A DNA stretch of 48,105 nucleotides from an uncultured Prevotella sp. (GTDB lineage Bacteria > Bacteroidota > Bacteroidia > Bacteroidales > Bacteroidaceae), in NCBI GenBank assembly GCA_900314995.1, contig OMXK01000048.1, positions 1 through 48,105 on the forward strand. Direction: 5' to 3'. Numbering within the stretch: the stretch's first letter is position 1; every line of letters starts with the position of its first letter. Positions 24,423 through 31,386 of this stretch are shown in pieces. Under the pieces are notes generated by a model that was not told where the DNA came from, ran no database searches, and was given only the letters and a program-made list of their open reading frames with translations. The position numbers were made by a program, and so were the translations under genes.

Positions 24423-25481
24423 ATGGAGAATTTGAGAACGATTGATGTCCTGATCATTGGCGCAGGTCCTGCAGGAACGGTCTGCGGTAGTCTGTTGAAA
24501 CAGGCAGGTGTAGAGTGCGCGATTGTCGATCATGCGACATTCCCGCGCGAGAAAGTGTGTGGTGGAGGTCTGACGGTAAAGGCATGGCGTCTGCTCGACG
24601 AGCTGATGCCTGGCATCAAGTACGAGTACCGTTCTATCAATCACATGCGCGTGCAGTTCGAGGACGACAAGGTGTGCGACTTCCATTCAGAGTATGAGAT
24701 CCGCATGACGCGTCGCACGGACTTTGACCACGACCTGCTGAAGTATTACCAGAATCATGGTGGTGAGTTTATCCAGGGAAGCTTTGCCCGTTTCGAGAAA
24801 CAGGCCGACGGCCGCATCCTCGTATCCCTGAAGTCGGGTATGCAGTTCTCTTGCCGCTACCTGATAGCCGCCGATGGTGCCAACAGCATGATCCGCAAGC
24901 AGATGACAGGAGCGCCTAAGATGCACGCCCTCTTCCTGGAGTATTACGTCCAGGATGAGCACGACGATGATATCTTCGTCCATTTCTCCAAGAGGTACTC
25001 TCCGGGCTGCTTCTACAAGTTCCCCAGCCGCGGTCGCGACATGTACGGCTTCGTCAATATCGATACCAACGATGACTGGAAGCGCCATTCGGCCTTGTTC
25101 CTCGGGACATTGAAGCGTTTCGGCGTGCCCGAGGGGCGTATGCGTGGTGCCTACATCCCGCTGAACACCGTGGAGTCTACCGTCGATCATGTCATCCTGA
25201 TCGGTGATGCCGGCGGTTTCCCCAACAAGCTCACGGGCGAGGGACTTTACGATGCCTTCAAGACTGCCTATAACGCTTTCCGTGCCATCACGGAGAACAA
25301 ACCCTTCCACGAGACGAATGCCGACGTGTTCAAGAAGATGGAGGATCAGAAGAAGGTCTACAACTTCTTCTTCAGCCGTTTCGGCTATCCCCTTATCCGC
25401 TGGGCTGCCGGCTATCCGAAGATTATCAAGTGGATGTTCGATGCCAAGATGAAGCGTGAGACCTTCCGTGAGCGGAAGTAA
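24423..25481 (+). CDS. Geranylgeranyl-reductase-like FAD oxidoreductase
   Basis: 352 residues. It has the FAD-binding Rossmann motif V-L-I-I-G-A-G-P-A-G (9-18), then F-P-R-E-K-V-C-G-G-G (about 41-50) and the second FAD contact I-L-I-G-D-A-G-G-F (about 258-266) followed by L-T-G-E-G-L-Y-D-A. These are hallmarks of the geranylgeranyl reductase/flavin monooxygenase group, which saturates polyprenyl chains or oxidises hydrophobic substrates. The substrate is unknown. It follows mutB by 65 bp with a hairpin between, so co-transcription is doubtful. Confidence 0.85.
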   Translation: MENLRTIDVLIIGAGPAGTVCGSLLKQAGVECAIVDHATFPREKVCGGGLTVKAWRLLDELMPGIKYEYRSINHMRVQFEDDKVCDFHSEYEIRMTRRTDFDHDLLKYYQNHGGEFIQGSFARFEKQADGRILVSLKSGMQFSCRYLIAADGANSMIRKQMTGAPKMHALFLEYYVQDEHDDDIFVHFSKRYSPGCFYKFPSRGRDMYGFVNIDTNDDWKRHSALFLGTLKRFGVPEGRMRGAYIPLNTVESTVDHVILIGDAGGFPNKLTGEGLYDAFKTAYNAFRAITENKPFHETNADVFKKMEDQKKVYNFFFSRFGYPLIRWAAGYPKIIKWMFDAKMKRETFRERK

Positions 25482-25498
25482 CCCGTCATACAACGATT

Positions 25499-25535
25499 GA
25501 TCCCCGACCTCTTCACAGAAGCCGGGGATCTCTTT
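25499..25535 (+). terminator. Intrinsic terminator
   Basis: GATCCCCG (25499-25506) pairs with CGGGGATC (25523-25530), followed by TCTTTTT. It closes the FAD oxidoreductase gene. Confidence 0.85.
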
Positions 25536-25573
25536 TTACCCTTTACTTTTTACCTTGTTTTTTCTATACCTTC

Positions 25574-25779
25574 TTAAGACTGGAACGAATCCCTCTCATC
25601 GGGCTTGTAAGCCTTGTTATCCTCTTTCATGTAGACCTGCAGGTCGCTGAAATAGCCCGTCTCCTGAATCTTCTTCAGATTGCCAGGTGGTTGGTAAACT
25701 CGAGCTTCTTCTTCTCTGTGTCGAGTACTGAGATCCACTCATCCTTCAAACGGTCTCCAATAATAAATTTCTTACTCAT
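25574..25779 (-). pseudogene. Small conserved protein with a 1-nt frameshift
   Basis: The minus strand from the ATG at 25777-25779 reads M-S-K-K-F-I-I-G-D-R-L-K-D-E-W-I-S-V-L-D and continues to an early TGA after about 34 codons. Shifting frame at CACCTGGCAATC restores N-L-K-K-I-Q-E-T-G-Y-F, then a clean TAA at 25574. One missing G (CTGGGC to CTGGC) explains it. Repaired, the product would be about 68 residues, charged, with no signal or membrane segment. A sequencing error in the G run is a real possibility. A promoter at 25819-25827 precedes it, supporting a genuine gene. Confidence 0.6.
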
Positions 25780-25818
25780 AGTCGTATATCAATTAAATAG
25801 TTTGTTTTGTTTTCGAGT

Positions 25819-25827
25819 GCAAAGTTA
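25819..25827 (-). promoter_or_regulatory. -7 promoter element of the small frameshifted gene
   Basis: The minus strand reads TAACTTTGC, 40 bp upstream of the ATG at 25779. Confidence 0.55.
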
Positions 25828-25892
25828 CGAATTATTCCGCCACGTTGTTCACTTTACCCCGAAAAAAGTCATGAAAACGTTTGAGTAACAGG

Positions 25893-26522
25893 CTATACCG
25901 TCTGGAATAGGAACTGCTGTCCGTCATAATCCCATCTCACGATGTTGAAGCGGATAAGCCGGGCCAGGAGTGCAATCACCTTGTGGCGCGCAATCCCCGA
26001 ACGCTTCACGATCTGGTTGAGCGTGAGCCGTTGCCCCTCCATCGCGGCAAGCAGCTTACTGACAGTCTCCGTATAGGTCATCATCACCCCCTGGGGATTC
26101 TGGGCCTCGCGCCAGATGGCCAGATGTACGGGCGAAGCCACGATGTTCTCGTCGGCTATGCGGATGTAGGCGCGCGGCTTATCCTCCTTGTCGACAACGC
26201 AGATGGGGCGCCTGCCCGACGGCGGCACGGTAGCCACCACGATAGTACGGCCTTCCACGTGATAAGTGTCGAACTTGATGCTGGCCTCCGGACGGCAGTA
26301 GCGGTAAGCCGCCTGGTGCATCATGTAGATCTCCTCCTCGGAACGGACTCCCGACATGTAGCCGTCGTCGCGTACACCGATCAACAGCCGCCCGCCGTCA
26401 GTATTCGCAAAAGCCGATACCGACTTGGCCAACTTCAGGGCATCCGACACCCGATACTTGAAGTCCTGTTGCTGATGTTCTCCCTCCTTGATGAGGCGCT
26501 GCAGATACGATTTGTCGTCCAT
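25893..26522 (-). CDS. AlbA_2/Schlafen-type DNA-binding protein with winged helix
   Basis: 209 residues. The N-terminal half (about 5-130) matches the AlbA_2 (divergent AAA_4/Schlafen-like) domain: E-H-Q-Q-Q-D-F-K, A-K-S-V-S-A-F-A-N-T-D-G-G and L-L-I-G-V-R-D-D-G. The C-terminal 60 residues (Q-R-L-T-L-N-Q-I-V-K-R-S-G, R-H-K-V-I-A-L-L-A-R-L) look like a winged helix. Such proteins are thought to bind nucleic acid, often in mobile or defence contexts. It is divergent from an MNT-HEPN toxin-antitoxin pair, sharing a 213-bp promoter region. A degenerate copy of its 3' end lies at 29672-29779. Confidence 0.85.
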   Translation of the reverse strand: MDDKSYLQRLIKEGEHQQQDFKYRVSDALKLAKSVSAFANTDGGRLLIGVRDDGYMSGVRSEEEIYMMHQAAYRYCRPEASIKFDTYHVEGRTIVVATVPPSGRRPICVVDKEDKPRAYIRIADENIVASPVHLAIWREAQNPQGVMMTYTETVSKLLAAMEGQRLTLNQIVKRSGIARHKVIALLARLIRFNIVRWDYDGQQFLFQTV

Positions 26523-26559
26523 TCCGTTTCAGAATCAGTCAGATATTCCTTTTCCGCCT

Positions 26560-26568
26560 GCAAAATTA
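26560..26568 (-). promoter_or_regulatory. -7 promoter element of the AlbA_2 gene
   Basis: The minus strand reads TAATTTTGC, 38 bp upstream of the ATG at 26522. Confidence 0.55.
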
Positions 26569-26681
26569 ATCCTTTTTCCCCAATCCGCCAAACCGAGCCC
26601 ACATTTTTATCGATACCACCTAAACGTCTCACAGTCACACACCGTCCCTCGTGTGACATAATGCATTTTCTTCCCTAAACA

Positions 26682-26713
26682 TTTGGAACTTTCGGATTTT
26701 CTCCTTATATTTG
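26682..26713 (+). promoter_or_regulatory. Promoter of the MNT-HEPN operon
   Basis: TTTG (26682-26685), a 20-bp spacer and TATATTTG (26706-26713) form a complete Bacteroidetes promoter, 23 bp upstream of the ATG at 26736. Confidence 0.75.
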
Positions 26714-26735
26714 CAGCCAGATTGCAAAAGAGAAT

Positions 26736-27059
26736 ATGGAACGAAGTCAGGTCATTGACAACATCCGGCAGGTGGCCGCCAGTGTATTGCCCAAGGGCAG
26801 TACGCTTTACCTCTATGGTTCCCGCGCCCGTGGAGATAATCATGAGGACTCGGACTGGGATCTGCTGCTGCTCCTGAACAATCAAGGCGACAGCGATGAG
26901 GCTTTCCGTCAATACGCCTATCCCATCATTGTGCGCGGGTACGACCTGTGGCAGTCGTTCAGCGTACACACCTATTCAAAGGATGAGTGGTACAACGGCC
27001 CGCATCCTATGTTCTATTACAACGTTGAACACGATAAACAACTGATTTATGAGTCTTAG
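26736..27059 (+). CDS. MNT-type nucleotidyltransferase antitoxin
   Basis: 107 residues, a minimal nucleotidyltransferase. The catalytic signature G-S-R-A-R-G-D with downstream S-D-W-D-L-L is intact (about residues 28-49), as in the MntA antitoxins of type VII systems, which AMPylate the partner HEPN toxin. Its stop overlaps the start of the HEPN gene by 11 bp, the usual arrangement. The neutralising mechanism is inferred from the family. Confidence 0.88.
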   Translation: MERSQVIDNIRQVAASVLPKGSTLYLYGSRARGDNHEDSDWDLLLLLNNQGDSDEAFRQYAYPIIVRGYDLWQSFSVHTYSKDEWYNGPHPMFYYNVEHDKQLIYES

Positions 27060-27459
27060 TCAAGAAGAACGTGACATAATGGTAGGTCTTGAACTAGATA
27101 AGGCCGACAGCACCTTTGCTGAACACGAGGGGCTGACCGAGAAGGGCTATTGGAGCAATCTGGCTAACCGATTGTACTACGCCCTGTTTCATGCCGTGAG
27201 TGCCATGCTCATCTTCGACGGGCACGAGGTTGGCTCGCACAAAGGTGCCGCCATTCGCTTCCATCAGTATTATGTACGTACAGGCATATTCACTATTGAC
27301 GAGGGCTCGTTCTACTCGCAGATGCAGACACTGCGCGAGAAAGCTGACTACAACTGCTACTTTAAGGTCTCCGAGGCGGAGGTAATGGCCCGCATAGAGC
27401 CCACCCGTGCACTCATAGAGAAGATTAAAAAGTATATTTCCGAGAAACAGGCACAGTAG
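27049..27459 (+). CDS. HEPN-domain toxin (HepT-like)
   Basis: 136 residues, all-helical HEPN fold. The segment N-R-L-Y-Y-A-L-F-H (about residues 43-51) holds an R-x6-H pair corresponding to the catalytic R-x(4-6)-H motif of HEPN RNases. K-A-D-Y-N-C-Y near residue 103 may be the region modified by the partner, as in other HEPN-MNT pairs. In type VII systems the toxin cleaves RNA until AMPylated. It could alternatively be a sugar- or nucleotide-binding HEPN without nuclease activity. Confidence 0.85.
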   Translation: MSLSQEERDIMVGLELDKADSTFAEHEGLTEKGYWSNLANRLYYALFHAVSAMLIFDGHEVGSHKGAAIRFHQYYVRTGIFTIDEGSFYSQMQTLREKADYNCYFKVSEAEVMARIEPTRALIEKIKKYISEKQAQ

Positions 27460-27567
27460 CGCCTAATCTCCATATTAATAATGTGTAACTCCTAAAAACA
27501 AATCTGCGTATGGTAACATAACAAAGAAGAAGTAACAGACATATTGTGAAGCGTCTGCTTTGATTCT

Positions 27568-27692
27568 TGTTCTTTCGAAATCGCCAAATTTCAATTGAGC
27601 ATACAAGAGTAAAGTTGACGGTTCGCGCCTATATGGCGTGGGCCTTTACTCGTTTAAGTATGCGATGGTGTTTGGCGATACCAGAAAGAACG
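27568..27692 (+). ncRNA. ssrS: Long-hairpin non-coding RNA, probable 6S RNA
   Basis: The 27460-27764 gap holds no gene but a long interrupted hairpin. Nested arms: 27569-27576 with 27684-27691 (8 bp), 27580-27588 with 27671-27679 (9 bp), 27599-27604 with 27658-27663 (6 bp), 27607-27614 with 27644-27651 (8 bp), and apical 27624-27629 with 27635-27640 around loop TATAT. Internal bulges lie between arms, and a terminator follows at 27689. A single long stem with internal bubbles, with its own terminator, is the architecture of 6S RNA, which binds RNA polymerase holoenzyme; Bacteroidales forms are divergent. Identification is by structure only; the transcript's 5' end is not clear. Confidence 0.55.
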
Positions 27693-27725
27693 TAAGCGAA
27701 GTAATTGCTCACGTTTTATTTTTTA
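27689..27725 (+). terminator. Terminator of the structured RNA
   Basis: AACGTAAGC (27689-27697) pairs with GCTCACGTT (27707-27715) with one mismatch, followed by TTATTTTTTATC. It shares its first bases with the closing stem of the RNA. Confidence 0.65.
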
Positions 27726-27764
27726 TCTAAAACTATATTTTCTAACTCTTTAAATTAAAACATT

Positions 27765-29453
27765 ATGAGAAAATTTAAATCTATTATCGTTTGCCTATTG
27801 GCATCTGTGATTTGCATTGGTATGGCATCATGTAGTAGTGATGACTACTCAAGCCCACTGAAAGGGAAGACTTTTGGCGACATTGCTTTTGATTCTTCCC
27901 AGAGTTCAAACTCTGTATCTCTTGGCGAGGGAGATTTAAGTGCCTTTACTGTGAATTCGTCCGATGCATGGTGTTCTGCCACTATAGTTGGTTCTAATTT
28001 GAATGTCACAGTTCAACCTAATGATACTTATAGCGAAAGACAAGCAACGATCACCATTACCGATCCTGGCGATGCTACTGTTGTTTCATTTAAGGCAATA
28101 CAAAAGCAGAATAATGCTATTCTCGTTAACGAATCCACATATATTGTGCCTGAAGCAGGAGGTGACATAAGCATCAATGTTCAGAGCAATGTGAATTATA
28201 ATGTTGAAATTCCGTCTGATGCTGCATGGCTTACTCGTTCTACAAATTCATCAACAAGAGGATTGGAGAGTTCTACAATAAACCTGACTGCATCAGAAAA
28301 TAATAGTGGTGATGAGCGTGTAGCTATTGTAAAACTGACAGATACAAGTTCCGGTACAACCTCAGAATTTACTATTAAGCAAGAACTTACTCCTTCTTTC
28401 TCTATAGACGCGGAAAGTATTGAAGTTGATGAATTTGGAAGTGAAGTGGAAGTGTCAGTTACTTCAAATATCGCTATTGACGTTAACTTCTCTGAAAGTT
28501 GGGTTAGTAGTTCTGGCGTTAAAGAAACAGATGGGTTCAGATTTGTCCAGAAAATAAAGATATCTGAATTACCTGCAGGTACATCTTCAAGAACTGCAAA
28601 TGTCACTTTTACTGATAAATTAGGCAAGTGGAACTTATCGAAGACACTAACAGTTAAACAAACGATGAGTCTTTTAATCGACGAGAAGGATTTTGAAATA
28701 CTCGTTGGTGACACTTACACCCTGAAGTTAATCAATAATACAGGTGGCAGTGTTTCATGGGAATCTTCGAATACTTCAGTAGCAACAGTTGATAATAATG
28801 GCCTAGTTACCGGTGTTGGTAAGGGTAATGCAAAAATCTCAGTCAAATCTGCCGATGGAAAGTATACAGATGAAGTAAGCGTAACAGTAAAACAGAGCCT
28901 TACAATTCAAGACAAGGACATTGAACTAATGGCTGGAGGTAGTTATACTTTGAATGTTGACAATAAAACAGGGGGCTCTTTGTCATGGAAATCATCAAAT
29001 ACTTCTGTTGCAACCGTTAATGGTAGCGGAGTAGTAACAGGCGTCGGTAAAGGTACTGCAGAAATAACCGCAACGTCGGCCGATGGAGAGCTAAGCGCTA
29101 CATGTTCTGTTACCGTTAAAGATATTACCGACTTTGTTACAGCCAGAGCTGGAGGAGGAGCGATCATGATGATAAACACCCTTATCCAACATGGAAGTTC
29201 GCTTAACTGGACTTTTGTCAACAACAGTACAGAGACGGTGAGGTTTAAGAGTATGCAATTGGTAGATGGTGAAACGGGATATGAAGGAAATATTATGGAT
29301 GTTAATGTAAATGTGGATGCAGGTTCTTCTGTAAGCTATTCTACAACGATAGGTCTGCTGGGTATTCATGTCCCCGTTACTTGCCGATTCAGATACGAGT
29401 ATAAAGGTAAAGAATATGTGACAACAGCGGTTTATACTGGAAGTCTCTGGTAA
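27765..29453 (+). CDS. BACON/Big_2 surface lipoprotein
   Basis: 562 residues. The signal ends at Cys23 (G-M-A-S-C) and S-S-D-D follows, fitting a lipoprotein export signal for surface exposure. Three BACON-like beta domains (about 37-305) carry A-W-L/C and repeated I-x-x-K-Q-x boundaries; two Big_2 repeats (about 305-380 and 380-455) share S-S-N-T-S-V-A-T-V and T-G-V-G-K-G. The last 100 residues are a different beta domain. Role: probably an adhesion or glycan-binding stalk; no enzyme domain is seen. Codon use is markedly A/T-rich compared with neighbours, suggesting transfer. The 6S-like RNA lies directly upstream. Confidence 0.82.
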   Translation: MRKFKSIIVCLLASVICIGMASCSSDDYSSPLKGKTFGDIAFDSSQSSNSVSLGEGDLSAFTVNSSDAWCSATIVGSNLNVTVQPNDTYSERQATITITDPGDATVVSFKAIQKQNNAILVNESTYIVPEAGGDISINVQSNVNYNVEIPSDAAWLTRSTNSSTRGLESSTINLTASENNSGDERVAIVKLTDTSSGTTSEFTIKQELTPSFSIDAESIEVDEFGSEVEVSVTSNIAIDVNFSESWVSSSGVKETDGFRFVQKIKISELPAGTSSRTANVTFTDKLGKWNLSKTLTVKQTMSLLIDEKDFEILVGDTYTLKLINNTGGSVSWESSNTSVATVDNNGLVTGVGKGNAKISVKSADGKYTDEVSVTVKQSLTIQDKDIELMAGGSYTLNVDNKTGGSLSWKSSNTSVATVNGSGVVTGVGKGTAEITATSADGELSATCSVTVKDITDFVTARAGGGAIMMINTLIQHGSSLNWTFVNNSTETVRFKSMQLVDGETGYEGNIMDVNVNVDAGSSVSYSTTIGLLGIHVPVTCRFRYEYKGKEYVTTAVYTGSLW

Positions 29454-29533
29454 GTAGGCGCGTAATAGCCGCTAGGACAGATATTGAGAGCAAGGGCGCG
29501 AAGGGGTTTGGAACCTTTGAGCTCACAAAGACA

Positions 29534-29565
29534 AAAAGGCCCGCAGTTGGTTCTGCGAGCCTTTT
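29534..29565 (+). terminator. Intrinsic terminator after the BACON lipoprotein
   Basis: AAAAGGC (29534-29540) and CGCAG (29542-29546) pair with CTGCG (29553-29557) and GCCTTTT (29559-29565) with one bulge on each side. The T run is short. Confidence 0.75.
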
Positions 29566-29569
29566 GATT

Positions 29570-29671
29570 TCAGAGGAGGCTGAGGTCCATGCATGAGGTG
29601 GTGGTGATGACCGTGAGGAAGGCGGTGAGCGCAGCTTCTATGGGCACGGAGGGGGCAGCAACCTTTAGCTT
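29570..29671 (-). pseudogene. Remnant of a small hydrophobic (smalltalk-like) protein
   Basis: Minus-strand codons read K-L-K-V-A-A-P-S-V-P-I-E-A-A-L-T-A-F-L-T, then V-I-T-T-T-S-C-M and stop. The Leu/Thr-rich stretch ending in T-S-C resembles the tiny smalltalk proteins found near HU-like and amidase genes in Bacteroidales. The upstream half is replaced by the AlbA_2 remnant in the same frame, so no intact start is left. The assignment is weak. Confidence 0.3.
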
Positions 29672-29779
29672 CTGACATAATCCCATCTCACGATGTAGAA
29701 GCGGGTGAGTTGGGGCAGGAGTGCAATTATCTTGTGGAGCGAAATTCCCGAAATGCTTCACGATCTGATTATGGGTGAT
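29672..29779 (-). pseudogene. Degenerate duplicate of the AlbA_2 gene 3' end
   Basis: This stretch aligns along its whole length with 25919-26026, the winged-helix-coding part of the AlbA_2 gene; about four fifths of positions match by eye (shared runs include CATAATCCCATCTCACGATG and GCTTCACGATCTG). A 1-nt insertion near G-I-A breaks the frame. It lies 3.75 kb from the intact gene in the same orientation, so the two bracket the MNT-HEPN, RNA and BACON genes. Confidence 0.75.
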
Positions 29780-29848
29780 CTATCGTGGATTTGTATTTTT
29801 ATCCAAACGATAGGGATAAATATGCGCTATTTCCGGGGGATGAGTTTG

Positions 29849-29926
29849 TCGGTAGCAAACAATCGGTTTCTCGGTAGCAAACCCATGGTTTGTCGGTATG
29901 TAACTACCAGTTATATGGGAGCAAAC
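29849..29926 (+). repeat. Iteron-like array, four units at exact 22-bp spacing
   Basis: Units start at 29849, 29871, 29893 and 29915. The first two begin TCGGTAGCAAAC exactly, the third TCGGTATGTAAC, the fourth ATGGGAGCAAAC. Each spacer completes an inverted repeat with its unit (AAAC..GTTT, CAAACC..GGTTTG, TAACT..AGTTA), so the symmetry is kept while the bases change. Twenty-two bp is two helical turns, as in protein-binding iterons. Confidence 0.65.
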
Positions 29927-29986
29927 TTTTAGTGTATTTATATGCATTTTCGAGTGATGCAAATATACAGATTGTCTTACTGTTTT

Positions 29987-30122
29987 GGACAGTATGGACA
30001 GATTGGACAGTAATTTCTTAAAACTTTCGCGCGTACCGCGCAGGAACCTTATTATCCGCGTGCGGGTGTGCGCGGTACGCGTGAGGATTCTTAAAAAATG
30101 TGTCATTACTGTCCTACTGTCC
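29987..30122. repeat. Large imperfect inverted repeat flanked by GGACAG repeats
   Basis: The left arm has GGACAG at 29987, 29996 and 30005 (9-bp spacing); the right arm has the complement TACTGTCC at 30107 and 30115. Inside, CGCGTACCGCGC (30030-30041) is the exact reverse complement of GCGCGGTACGCG (30070-30081). The 28-bp centre has its own CCGC..GCGG symmetry. It could form a cruciform or a strong RNA hairpin. Confidence 0.75.
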
Positions 30123-30320
30123 ACGAATGAACCAGCTGTCAAAGATCTCAAGTGCAAAGATACAACATTTTTCTGCCGTTTGCAAGTTTTCAGGCAAAAA
30201 AGTGATATCACAGCCGTCAGTCGTGGGGCTTCTCATGGAAATCGGCATTCTTTTTTCTTGCCTTGCTAAACATCTTGGGGACTGGTGATTGATCTTTTTT
30301 CCCAAAAAGAGACAAAAACA

Positions 30321-30352
30321 TTTGGTCGTTTCGGGGATAGTTTGTATCTTTG
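30321..30352 (+). promoter_or_regulatory. Promoter of the FimB/Mfa2-like gene
   Basis: TTTG (30321-30324), 20-bp spacer, TATCTTTG (30345-30352): a full Bacteroidetes promoter, 38 bp before the ATG at 30390. Confidence 0.8.
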
Positions 30353-30389
30353 CGGCAGAATTTTGTCGTACTTTTAAATTTTAAGGACT

Positions 30390-31280
30390 ATGAGAAAGAG
30401 AATTTCCAGCCTTTTGTGGGCAGCAGTGAGCGGAGTGATGCTCCTTTCGGGAGTGTCGTGTGAGAAAATGACTTTAGGCGACAAGGCCGATGAGGAGGCT
30501 AATGTCGTGCTGTCGGTGTGCAGTATTGAACAGACGCCCTTCAAACAGCTGACGAGGGCAACGCTGGCCGATGTGTGTACGCGGCTGAACTTCATCATCT
30601 TTGACAAGGATGGTGTGCGTGTGGATCAGAAGAATCAGGAATTGGGCGACGATGGCTTCGGCCAGGCGGGGTTCACGCTGCCTCTGGGGGATTACCGTCT
30701 GGTAATCGTGGCGCATAGTGCGAAGGGTAATCCGACGGTTAACAAGCGGTCTGCCAGCAAAAACGAGTCGGTATCCTTCTCGAATGCCAACGGCTTTACG
30801 GATACATTCTTTGCTTCGCAGGATCTGACGGTAGGCGAGGATGGTGTCAGCCTGGAGGTAGATCTGACGCGTATTGTGGCTTTGGTCAGATTCATCAATG
30901 TGGATCCGATACCAGCCCAGGCTGATAGCGTGAGGTTCTATTACAAAGGCGGCTCGGGCTCGCTGGATGCGCTGAGCGGCTGGGGTAACGTGAATTCAGA
31001 ACAGTATGCGGGCTTCGGCAAGGGCCGTCTGAGTGCGCCTTATGAGATATACACGATTCCCTGGCAGGATAAGGAGAGTCTGGACGTGACGGTGAGTACG
31101 TATGGGAATACGGATCTGCTGACTTCGACGGACATCAAGGGGATTCCCATCCGAAGAAACAGCATCACGACCTGTCGAGGTGCCATTTTCGACGGGAAAG
31201 TCGCAAGGGTGCAGATTGTCATTCAGGCGATTAATGACGAGTGGGGCTCACCGATAGAGTATGAAATACCGGTTAATTGA
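30390..31280 (+). CDS. FimB/Mfa2-family fimbrial anchor lipoprotein
   Basis: 296 residues. The lipobox is L-S-G-V-S-C with Cys24. The body is beta-rich with the FimB/Mfa2 look: T-R-L-N-F-I-I-F-D-K-D-G (about 66-77), L-P-L-G-D-Y-R-L-V-I-V-A-H (about 97-109), then L-T-R-I-V-A-L-V-R-F (about 157-166). FimB and Mfa2 anchor fimbrial rods to the outer membrane. No major-pilin gene is next to it, so it is an orphan here or acts with a distant locus. A strong promoter precedes it and a terminator follows. Confidence 0.75.
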   Translation: MRKRISSLLWAAVSGVMLLSGVSCEKMTLGDKADEEANVVLSVCSIEQTPFKQLTRATLADVCTRLNFIIFDKDGVRVDQKNQELGDDGFGQAGFTLPLGDYRLVIVAHSAKGNPTVNKRSASKNESVSFSNANGFTDTFFASQDLTVGEDGVSLEVDLTRIVALVRFINVDPIPAQADSVRFYYKGGSGSLDALSGWGNVNSEQYAGFGKGRLSAPYEIYTIPWQDKESLDVTVSTYGNTDLLTSTDIKGIPIRRNSITTCRGAIFDGKVARVQIVIQAINDEWGSPIEYEIPVN

Positions 31281-31312
31281 TGCTGAAGCCCGACGGTAAT
31301 ACAACTTTTTCG

Positions 31313-31341
31313 GCCGAAAGTGAACGACTTTCGGCTTTTTT
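31313..31341 (+). terminator. Intrinsic terminator
   Basis: GCCGAAAG (31313-31320) pairs with CTTTCGGC (31328-31335), followed by TTTTTTG. It ends the FimB/Mfa2-like gene. Confidence 0.9.
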
Positions 31342-31344
31342 GTG

Positions 31345-31352
31345 TAATTTTG
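31345..31352 (+). promoter_or_regulatory. -7 promoter element of the RmlD-like gene
   Basis: TAATTTTG follows the terminator directly and lies 34 bp before the ATG at 31387. Confidence 0.6.
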
Positions 31353-31386
31353 CAGCCGAAAACGAATATACGTATATTATAAGGTA

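Larger units (their letters stand above)
29454..30389. other. Decayed 0.9-kb region without intact genes
   Basis: No convincing gene spans this gap. From left to right it contains a terminator, a hydrophobic peptide remnant (29570-29671), a degenerate piece of the AlbA_2 gene (29672-29779), a 22-bp repeat array (29849-29926), a large imperfect inverted repeat (29987-30122) and the promoter of the next gene (30321-30352). The mixture looks like the residue of a mobile or otherwise transferred element. Confidence 0.6.

Noticed and set aside
29849-29926. Possible CRISPR array
   Set aside because: The period is only 22 bp, the units diverge, spacers are about 10 bp and no cas genes are near; iterons fit better.
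29780-30211. A 143-codon open frame on the minus strand over the repeat region
   Set aside because: It runs across the iterons and the inverted repeat, has a biased Arg/Thr/His composition and no promoter.
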